This document shows positions 57,838 to 64,000 of a stretch of 64,000 nt of DNA, one piece after another. The position numbers and the translations under genes are program-made. Positions within the stretch are counted from its first letter, which is position 1; every line of letters starts with the position of its first letter. The DNA comes from Changchengzhania lutea (GTDB lineage Bacteria; Bacteroidota; Bacteroidia; Flavobacteriales; Flavobacteriaceae): contig NZ_CP039456.1 in NCBI RefSeq assembly GCF_006974145.1, positions 1,084,001-1,148,000 on the forward strand, written 5' to 3'. A model generated the notes under the pieces. It was not told where the DNA came from and made no database searches. It saw nothing but the letters and a program-made list of their open reading frames with translations.

Positions 57838-60189
57838 ATGAATGCAATAAAAAAAACAGGTGATAAACTAAACTCATTTGCTATAAAGTGGGCAGAGTTT
57901 GTTGTGAAATACAAATGGGGAGTTCTTTTATTTTCCATTTTAATGGCGGTGGGGATTGCTTCCCAAGGTAAAATGGAGTTCGACGCCGATTATCATGTCT
58001 TTTTTAGTGAGGACAACCCTGAATTGCTTGCCTTTGATGGACTTCAGGAGAAATACACAAAAGATGATAGTGCCTTAATAGTACTTACCCCAAACAATGG
58101 TAGTGTATTTACAAAGGAAAATCTGTCCGCTATTGAGGAATTAACTGCTGAAGCATGGAAAACACCATTTTCTTCAAGGATTGATGCCATAACCAATTTT
58201 CAGCATACCAAAGCGGACAACGACGATTTATATGTAGAGGACCTTTCCTATGAAACCTCCAGTAAATCAGTTGCCGATATCCAAAGAATTAGGGAAATTG
58301 CTCTTAAAGAACCCTTATTGGTAAATAGGTTGGTTAATGAAGAAGGAACTGTTACGGCTATTAATGTCACGGTAAAATTCCCGAACAAAAGCTTGGATGA
58401 AAACCCGATGACGGTTACTTTTCTAAAGGATATTATTGCCAAGTTCAAAGAAAAACATCCCCAGTTCGATGTGCATCTTTCTGGAATTATCATGATGAAT
58501 GATGCCTTCTTTACCTCTTCCCAAAAAGACTTGATGTTCACGCTTTTTATGTTGGCGGCCATTGTTCTTTTGATAATAGTGTTGACACGAAGTATCTACA
58601 GTACCGTTGTTACCTTTTTCATCATCTTGTTTTCGATAACTACGGCAATAGGCTTCATGGGTATAGCGGGTATCAAATTAGCTCCCTCTTCATCCACATT
58701 CCCTACAATTATCTTGACTTTGGCAGTTGCGGATAGCATACATATTCTTGTAACCTTTCTACATAATATCCGAAAGAAAGGCATGAATAAGAAGGATGCA
58801 CTTGTAGAAAGTTTAAGGCTCAATTTTATGCCGGTTTTTATAACTAGCATAACAACAATGATAGGTTTTTTATCAATGAATTTTGGCGATGTGCCCCCAT
58901 TTGCGGATTTAGGGAATATTGTGTCTGTTGGTGTATTTGCAGCATTCGTCTATTCGTTAACGTTTCTGCCAGCGTTTCTGGCAATCATGCCCATAAAAGT
59001 CAAGGAAATTACCGTTGTAAAAGAAAGAGGGATTGACAGGTGGTTGTCAAATTTAGGCAGGTTTGTTACGGAAAGACCAAAACAATTGACCCTTATTTCC
59101 TTGGCTATAATAGGTGGGTTTACTGCCTTATCATTTAAAAATGAATTTGATGACGAGTTTATCAAATACTTTGATGAAACGGTAGATTTTAGAACCAATA
59201 GTGAATATATAAGTCAGAATCTTACCGGAATATACAATGTAGAATATTCAATAGGTTCAGGTGAGAGCGGAGGAATGAATAATCCGCAATACCTCAAAAA
59301 GCTGGAGGAGTTTGAAGAATGGTTCAAAAAACAACCCGAAGTAGTTCATGTGAATGCTTTTACCGAAGTGGCCAGAAGGGTCAACAAATCGATGCACGGT
59401 GATGATTTGGCTTATTATAAGGTTCCCAATGATAGGCAAGAAGCTGCGCAATATCTCTTATTGTATGAAATGTCCTTGCCTTTCGGACTGGATTTGAACA
59501 ACCAAATCAACGTTGACAAATCCGAAACAAGGGTCACGGTTACGACCCAAAACATGAAAAGCTCGAAACTTATCGAGTTGTCGGAACGTGGCGAGAATTG
59601 GTTAAAAGAAAACGCACCAGAGCATATGCATGCCTTGGGTACTAGCACTACATTAATGTTTTCAAGGTTGGGAATTCGACAAGCAAAAAGTATGCTTAAA
59701 GGGAATATAGTAGCACTCATTTTAATATCGTTGATTCTAATGATAGCCCTCAGGAATTTCAAAATAGGCCTTATCAGCATCATCCCGAACTTAGCCCCCG
59801 TATTTGTAGGCTTTGGTCTATGGGCTTTGTACAAAGGTCAAATAAACACAGGTATGGTAATCGTCTTTGGAATGACCTTGGGGATTATTGTGGACGACAC
59901 GGTACATTTTGTTTCAAAATTTCTGAGGGCAAGGCGCGAGTTGGGTTATGATTCAAAACAAGCTGTTATCTATGCCTTTCAGACCGTTGGAAAAGCATTA
60001 GTTATAACTACCATAGTTTTATTGGCGGGGTTTATCATCCTGTCCCAATCCACCTTTGCCCTTAATAGCTATATGGCGCGTATTACTACCATGATTATTC
60101 TAGGAGCCATAATAATTGATTTTATTTTGCTGCCTTCCCTATTGATTTTGGTCAGTAAGGACGATAAAAAGATAAAAGCAAAAAATTAA
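57838..60189 (+). CDS. MMPL/RND superfamily (HAE3-like) exporter
   Basis: The 783-residue protein has twelve predicted membrane helices in two RND halves (helix 1 at about residues 27-45, 2-6 at 225-390, 7 near 415, 8-12 at 615-775) and two large periplasmic loops. Charged residues in the membrane occur in LAVADSIHILVTF and GIIVDDTVHFVSKF, as in proton-driven MMPL/HAE3 transporters. These move lipids or hydrophobic compounds. A LolA-like protein and a beta-barrel gene follow, so the cargo is probably a lipid. Confidence 0.92.
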   Translation: MNAIKKTGDKLNSFAIKWAEFVVKYKWGVLLFSILMAVGIASQGKMEFDADYHVFFSEDNPELLAFDGLQEKYTKDDSALIVLTPNNGSVFTKENLSAIEELTAEAWKTPFSSRIDAITNFQHTKADNDDLYVEDLSYETSSKSVADIQRIREIALKEPLLVNRLVNEEGTVTAINVTVKFPNKSLDENPMTVTFLKDIIAKFKEKHPQFDVHLSGIIMMNDAFFTSSQKDLMFTLFMLAAIVLLIIVLTRSIYSTVVTFFIILFSITTAIGFMGIAGIKLAPSSSTFPTIILTLAVADSIHILVTFLHNIRKKGMNKKDALVESLRLNFMPVFITSITTMIGFLSMNFGDVPPFADLGNIVSVGVFAAFVYSLTFLPAFLAIMPIKVKEITVVKERGIDRWLSNLGRFVTERPKQLTLISLAIIGGFTALSFKNEFDDEFIKYFDETVDFRTNSEYISQNLTGIYNVEYSIGSGESGGMNNPQYLKKLEEFEEWFKKQPEVVHVNAFTEVARRVNKSMHGDDLAYYKVPNDRQEAAQYLLLYEMSLPFGLDLNNQINVDKSETRVTVTTQNMKSSKLIELSERGENWLKENAPEHMHALGTSTTLMFSRLGIRQAKSMLKGNIVALILISLILMIALRNFKIGLISIIPNLAPVFVGFGLWALYKGQINTGMVIVFGMTLGIIVDDTVHFVSKFLRARRELGYDSKQAVIYAFQTVGKALVITTIVLLAGFIILSQSTFALNSYMARITTMIILGAIIIDFILLPSLLILVSKDDKKIKAKN

Positions 60190-60215
60190 GAAGTATAATC
60201 TAAAATTTAAATAAA

Positions 60216-60989
60216 ATGAAAAGAGCGGTAATACTATTTACATTAATGGCCTTTAACTTTTCGGTCATCTCGCAAACACCCGAGCAAAAAGGTTTGGAAA
60301 TAGCTAAGGCCGCAGATTTGGCAGACCAAGGTTTTGGTAGTTCTACTGTGAATCTAAAAATGATTCTCAAAAATAAGAATGGTCAAACAAGCGAACGGGA
60401 AATAACCAATAAAACGCTTGAACTGATAGAGGATGGGGATAAGTCACTCGTTGCTTTTCAGACACCTAAAGATGTGAAAGGTACGGCGACGCTTACTTTT
60501 ACCCACAAAGTAGGTAGTGATGACCAATGGCTGTATCTACCTTCCATAAAAAGGGTAAAGCGGATTTCTTCCAGTAATAAGTCTGGACCTTTTATGGGAA
60601 GCGAATTCGCTTTTGAAGACCTTTCGTCCAATGAGGTGGAGAAATATACCTATAAATTCATCGAAGATAATGACGGATTGCTTTTAGTCGAGCAGAATCC
60701 TTTGAACCCAAAGTCTGGATACTCAAAAAGATTGGTATGGTACAATGGGTCTAAAGGTTATCGAATTGAAAAAATCGAGTTCTATGACCGGAAAGATGCC
60801 TTATTGAAAACCTTGGTTTATAGTGATTACAAACAATATAAAAACAAATTCTGGAGGGCTGGTGAAATGGTCATGAGCAATCATTTGAGCAATAAGGAAA
60901 CTACGCTTCTTTTTTCTGGTTACAATTTTGGATTAGAGCTTTCAGACGAAGATTTCACTGAAAATGCGCTTATAAGGGTTGGTGGTTAG
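60216..60989 (+). CDS. LolA-like outer membrane lipoprotein-sorting protein
   Basis: The 257-residue exported protein (signal RAVILFTLMAFNFSVISQ) matches the LolA-like family that accompanies MMPL transporters: SSTVNLKMILKNKNGQTSEREI, DQWLYLPSIKRVKRISSSNKSGPFMGSEFAFEDL, and YKNKFWRAGEMVMSNHLS. The fold is a hydrophobic half-barrel that carries lipid or acyl chains through the periplasm. It lies 26 bp after the transporter gene and is cotranscribed with it. Confidence 0.9.
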   Translation: MKRAVILFTLMAFNFSVISQTPEQKGLEIAKAADLADQGFGSSTVNLKMILKNKNGQTSEREITNKTLELIEDGDKSLVAFQTPKDVKGTATLTFTHKVGSDDQWLYLPSIKRVKRISSSNKSGPFMGSEFAFEDLSSNEVEKYTYKFIEDNDGLLLVEQNPLNPKSGYSKRLVWYNGSKGYRIEKIEFYDRKDALLKTLVYSDYKQYKNKFWRAGEMVMSNHLSNKETTLLFSGYNFGLELSDEDFTENALIRVGG

Positions 60990-61025
60990 TTGGTTTTAGT
61001 TAGTACTTAGATTAATAGCAACTCT

Positions 61026-61061
61026 AAAATTGGGAACCCATCTTTTTGGGTTCTCAATTTT
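61026..61061 (+). terminator. Hairpin between the LolA-like and barrel genes
   Basis: AAAATTGGGAACCCA and TGGGTTCTCAATTTT form a 15-bp stem (one G-U pair) around a 6-base loop, followed by a few T's. It would reduce but not block read-through to the barrel gene 20 bp further on. Confidence 0.7.
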
Positions 61062-61081
61062 ACTTTAATTCTTTAAAATAA

Positions 61082-62287
61082 ATGATTAATAATAAATATA
61101 GCATTGTTGTAATACTATGCTTTTTTTTGGCATGGGAAGGATTATCTCAAGAGGACAAACAAGTGGTTCAAGATTTTCAAGTCGAACTTGAAGCCGAATA
61201 CCGATATTTTGCAGAAACTCCATCTTTTGATAGTCAAAAAGACCATTTTCCTTCATTTGCTATACGACCTGAATATTCAGCAACATGGAACAATGGCTAT
61301 GAGGCGCTAAACTTTCAAGGTTTCTTTAGATTGGATGTTGATGAAGAACGCACCCACTGGGATATAAGGGAGCTATACTATCAAAAGACAAAGAATAATT
61401 GGGATTTAAGTATAGGGTTTAAGAAAATATATTGGGGTGTAACCGAAAGTAATCATTTGGTCGATGTTATCAATCAAACGGATGCAGTAGAAAGTTTTGA
61501 TGGAGAGAAAAAGTTAGGACAGCCTATGGTCCAGTTTTCTCTAAACACAAAAAATATTGGCTCTTTCGATTTCTTTTACCTGCCCTATCACAGAAAAAGA
61601 GTTTTCCCAGATAAAAAATCCAGATTACGGTTTCCTATGGTCATTGATAAAAAAGATTTAGGCTATGAAAGCGGTGCGGAGGAATGGCATCAGGATTTTG
61701 CCATTCGCTGGAAACACTATTTCGGAATTTTTGATATTGGATTATCCCATTTTTATGGAACCGGAAGAGAACCACTTTTTACATTCCTTGAATCGGGCAA
61801 TATAAATGCCTTCTATCCAATAATTAATCAAACTGGGTTGGAGCTTCAAATTACCCATGATGCCTTTTTATGGAAACTGGAATCTATTTATAGAAAGGCT
61901 AATACACAGGATTTTTTGGCCGTTACAGCTGGTCTTGAATACACTTTTGGGAACATCAAAAGTTCAGGAATTGATTTGGGTATACTTGGAGAATACCTCT
62001 ATGATGAAAGAGACGAATTAGCATTGAGCGGTCTCCAGAACGATGTGTTCTTAGGCAGCAGGATAGCTTTTAATGATGTGCAAAGCACACAGATTCTTGT
62101 GGGAGGAATTTTTGATTTGGGAAAAAGTAGTAGAATATTCAGTTTGGAAGCTTCGAGAAGGCTAAGCGAAAGTTGGAAAATGGAAGTTGAGGGAAGGTTT
62201 TTCAATTCAATTGATAATAGGGAACTTATTCTCCTAAACTTTCAGAATGATAGTTTTCTCCGTCTTACGCTTTTTAAATATTTTTAA
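61082..62287 (+). CDS. Outer-membrane beta-barrel protein (DUF1302-like/porin-like)
   Basis: The 401-residue protein has a signal peptide (INNKYSIVVILCFFLAWEGLSQ). Alternating amphipathic strands follow (FQVELEAEYRYFAETPSF, WDLSIGFKKIYWGVTESNHL, FAIRWKHYFGIFDIGLSHFYG ...) and the chain ends in aromatic FLRLTLFKYF, the usual outer-membrane insertion signature. It follows the exporter and LolA-like genes, suggesting the last station of an envelope export path. Confidence 0.75.
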   Translation: MINNKYSIVVILCFFLAWEGLSQEDKQVVQDFQVELEAEYRYFAETPSFDSQKDHFPSFAIRPEYSATWNNGYEALNFQGFFRLDVDEERTHWDIRELYYQKTKNNWDLSIGFKKIYWGVTESNHLVDVINQTDAVESFDGEKKLGQPMVQFSLNTKNIGSFDFFYLPYHRKRVFPDKKSRLRFPMVIDKKDLGYESGAEEWHQDFAIRWKHYFGIFDIGLSHFYGTGREPLFTFLESGNINAFYPIINQTGLELQITHDAFLWKLESIYRKANTQDFLAVTAGLEYTFGNIKSSGIDLGILGEYLYDERDELALSGLQNDVFLGSRIAFNDVQSTQILVGGIFDLGKSSRIFSLEASRRLSESWKMEVEGRFFNSIDNRELILLNFQNDSFLRLTLFKYF

Positions 62288-62297
62288 ATGAAATGAC

Positions 62298-62963
62298 ATG
62301 AGTTACTTTAAAAATGATTTCTTCACATTTTTTGAAGAATTAGAGAAAAACAATAACAAGGAATGGTTTCATGCTAACAAATCAAGGTACAATCAATTTG
62401 TAAAAATACCTTTCGAGAATTTTACTTCCGAATTTATTTTTGAAATTCAAAATCGTGATGCAACACTCAAGATAGAGGCAAAAGAGTGTATTTTAAGAAT
62501 TAACAAAGACATTCGGTTTTCTAAAGATAAGTCACCGTACAACCTCCACGTCACGGCATTTATTTCTAATGGTGGTAGAAAAGACAAAACCATTCCAGGA
62601 CTATACATTCGTCTTTCTAGAGAGATGACAGGTATTATGGGTGGATGCTACAACCCTAATAAAGAGCAATTGCACAATCTGAGAAATGCTATTTTTAGGA
62701 ATAAAGTTGAGTTTAACAACATTATTAAAAATTCAACTTTCACCAATAAATTTGGAGAGCTTAAGGGTGAGGAAATGAAAAGAGTTCCTAAAGAATGGGT
62801 GCCAAAAGTAGAAGAAGTTCCACTACTAATTAAAAAACAGTTTTATGTAGCATCAGAGTTAAACCCTCAAAGAATGTTACAAGATAATTTTATGGACAGT
62901 GTACTTGAACATTGGGAAGCTCTTAACCCATTCAACGCTTTTTTATTAAAGAATTTAAACTAA
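62298..62963 (+). CDS. DUF2461 domain-containing protein
   Basis: The 221-residue cytosolic protein matches DUF2461: FFEELEKNNNKEWFHANKSRYNQFVKIPFENF, INKDIRFSKDKSPYNLHVTAF, PGLYIRLSREMTGIMGGCYNP and LKGEEMKRVPKEWV. Length is normal for the family, whose function is unknown. It lies 10 bp after the barrel gene and 6 bp before the TfoX-like gene. Confidence 0.92.
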   Translation: MSYFKNDFFTFFEELEKNNNKEWFHANKSRYNQFVKIPFENFTSEFIFEIQNRDATLKIEAKECILRINKDIRFSKDKSPYNLHVTAFISNGGRKDKTIPGLYIRLSREMTGIMGGCYNPNKEQLHNLRNAIFRNKVEFNNIIKNSTFTNKFGELKGEEMKRVPKEWVPKVEEVPLLIKKQFYVASELNPQRMLQDNFMDSVLEHWEALNPFNAFLLKNLN

Positions 62964-62969
62964 AGGACT

Positions 62970-63332
62970 ATGGCGTATTCAGATTTTTTAATTGACCGTG
63001 TAGAAAGAGTTTTTAAGCAAAAAAAAATAAATGCAGAAGGCAAAAAGTTTATGGGTGGCTATTGTTTCTTTTTAGATGACAAAATGTGTATTGGTTTAGA
63101 TGTCGATAAAAAAACAGGAAAAGATCGGCTTATGGCAAGAATTGGCGAAAATGTAATTGAGGAAGCCCTAAAACGAAAAGGGTGTATGCCAATGGATATT
63201 ACTGGCCGACCCATGAAAGGATTTGTGTTCGTTGCTCCTGAAGGTTTCGATCTAGATAGAGATTTAGAGTATTGGATACAATTAGCAATTAATTTTAATC
63301 CGTTGGCTAAAAGTAGTAAGCGTAAAAAGTAA
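62970..63332 (+). CDS. TfoX/Sxy N-terminal domain family protein
   Basis: The 120-residue protein matches the TfoX/Sxy N-terminal domain: AYSDFLIDRVERVFKQKKINAEGKKFMGGYCFFLDDKMCIGL, then KKTGKDRLMARIG and GRPMKGFVFVAPEG. In gamma-proteobacteria TfoX regulates competence; bacteroidetal single-domain members are uncharacterised. It lies 6 bp after the DUF2461 gene and 13 bp before the truncated RteC gene. Confidence 0.88.
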   Translation: MAYSDFLIDRVERVFKQKKINAEGKKFMGGYCFFLDDKMCIGLDVDKKTGKDRLMARIGENVIEEALKRKGCMPMDITGRPMKGFVFVAPEGFDLDRDLEYWIQLAINFNPLAKSSKRKK

Positions 63333-63345
63333 AGCTAAATAATAA

Positions 63346-63864
63346 TTGAAAGAAATTGAAGAAATATTTAAGCATTTTGATAGTAATATCGAAGATTTAG
63401 AAACTAATGTTGAAGATGTTCTGCTAAAAGCCGAAAAAGGCATAAAAATTACAAAGGATACACTTCTAGCAATGAGAAGTCTTGTCCTAGAGAAAAACTT
63501 CAAAACAAAGGAAGTAGAAATACATTTTTTCAAAAACTCAAAGCCCCAAATTTACAGTAAGCTCATTTACTATGTAAAGCTTTTCAATATTGAAAGTAAA
63601 AGGCCAAGAGGTAGTAAAAAATCACAGGCCAAATACCTAAACAATCATATCGATAGGCTTCAGACATTTTTTAATGACAATTTAGAGTTTTATCACTATT
63701 TTAGAAGAGGAGCCACCACCTTTGATAAGCAGTATTTTTTAAGAGGACAAGCAGATATTAGATTACATTCTGATGCTTTCCACTTTTTCACTGATGAGCA
63801 ATTTTCTACAAGTCATGATAGCACGGTAGTATGTGTCTTGAAGTGTGTTTTTGAAAATTCCTGA
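63346..63864 (+). pseudogene. rteC: Truncated RteC family regulator (copy 2)
   Basis: The frame opens at TTG like copy 1 and matches it through IHFFKNSKPQIYSKLIYYVKL, the YLNNHIDRLQTFFNDNLEFYHYFRRG block, and TDEQFSTSHDSTV (about 160 residues). After GATAGCACGGTA (63817-63828) it leaves the family and ends VCVLKCVFENS. The C-terminal 115 residues found in copy 1 are lost. Where the match ends, a BfmA-like gene fragment begins on the other strand. Confidence 0.85.
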
Positions 63865-63914
63865 AAACGTTTGGCGGTTTTCCTCTTGAACCTGATGGTG
63901 ATGAATGAATCCAT
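63813..63914 (-). pseudogene. N-terminal fragment of a BfmA/BtgA-like mobilization gene
   Basis: The minus strand from ATG 63914 encodes MDSFITIRFKRKTAKRFQEF, then SKTHFKTHT, then TVLS read from the RteC side, and stops at TGA 63813. The start is that of BfmA/BtgA-type oriT-binding proteins (compare 39669-40061). The expected coiled coil is missing because the gene is cut at about 63829, where the truncated RteC gene begins. Confidence 0.65.
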
Positions 63915-63933
63915 TTTTTTCGCTTTTTTGAAG

Positions 63934-63988
63934 ATTTGACGTAAATCCATCCCTGTTTACAGGCTGTTTGGCGGCATTTGACGCAAAT
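63934..63988. repeat. Palindromic repeats upstream of the BfmA-like fragment
   Basis: ATTTGACGTAAAT (63934-63946) and ATTTGACGCAAAT (63976-63988) are near-identical direct repeats 42 bp apart, each nearly palindromic. Between them CCTGT-TT-ACAGG (63952-63963) is a perfect hairpin. They lie 20-75 bp before the start codon of the fragment, like an operator or oriT-type site of a mobilization gene. Confidence 0.6.
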
Positions 63989-64000
63989 TGATAAAATTCG

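Noticed and set aside
1-64000. CRISPR array, tRNA or rRNA genes
   Set aside because: No regularly spaced short repeats and no cloverleaf or ribosomal RNA sequence were recognised by eye.

Overview
The window reads as a low-GC member of the Flavobacteriaceae (Bacteroidota). The protein families are typical of that group: RteC, TraG/VirB4-type Bacteroidetes transfer genes, BfmA/BtgA and MobB-type mobilization proteins, DUF4133-type proteins, and many AraC regulators with short AT-rich intergenic regions. Nearly all of it looks accessory. It holds the transfer and mobilization modules of an integrative/conjugative element plus several blocks of cargo, but no integrase and no recognisable tRNA or rRNA gene.

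Layout. 1-540: a truncated regulator and a STAS-like protein. 737-4006: a PLP synthase/GNAT fusion followed by an RteC regulator. 4017-6979: a long inverted repeat, then a helix-turn-helix protein, a replication-type protein, a DnaC-like ATPase and an EEP nuclease homologue. 7003-26745: three cargo blocks separated by four same-orientation copies of a non-coding repeat (R1-R4). Block A (7941-14120) holds small detoxification and regulatory genes. Block B (15300-21177) is a GH13-GH31-PhyH operon with a divergent AraC activator. Block C (22195-26388) has an alkyl-sulfatase-like hydrolase, a methyltransferase and small proteins, next to a broken IS982. 26918-34714: amidase and tra genes encoding a type IV secretion system. 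34906-36913: HipBA-like pair and a DUF2971 protein. 37039-41472: coupling protein, relaxase, BfmA-like protein, candidate oriT, two small proteins and SSB. 42054-57628: a patchwork of regulators (OmpR type, ArsR, AraC, HxlR) with SRPBCC, NTF2-like and VOC proteins, two paralogous ECF sigma modules, an AlkC-like DNA repair gene, and many gene remnants. 57838-62287: an MMPL/RND exporter with a LolA-like protein and a beta-barrel protein. 62298-64000: DUF2461, TfoX, a second but truncated RteC, and a truncated BfmA-like gene joined to it tail to tail.

How it fits together. The tra operon would build the mating channel and the amidase would open the cell wall. The relaxase, BfmA-like protein and coupling protein would process and deliver DNA from an origin just upstream of them. 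The RteC proteins probably regulate excision or transfer. The cargo is dominated by one-component regulators paired with small ligand-binding folds. Two ECF sigma factors share an identical predicted promoter signature (GTAAC, 17 bp, GTCTA) upstream of different first genes, which suggests one autoregulated network. Several genes are broken at A/T homopolymers, which could be decay, slippage or assembly error.
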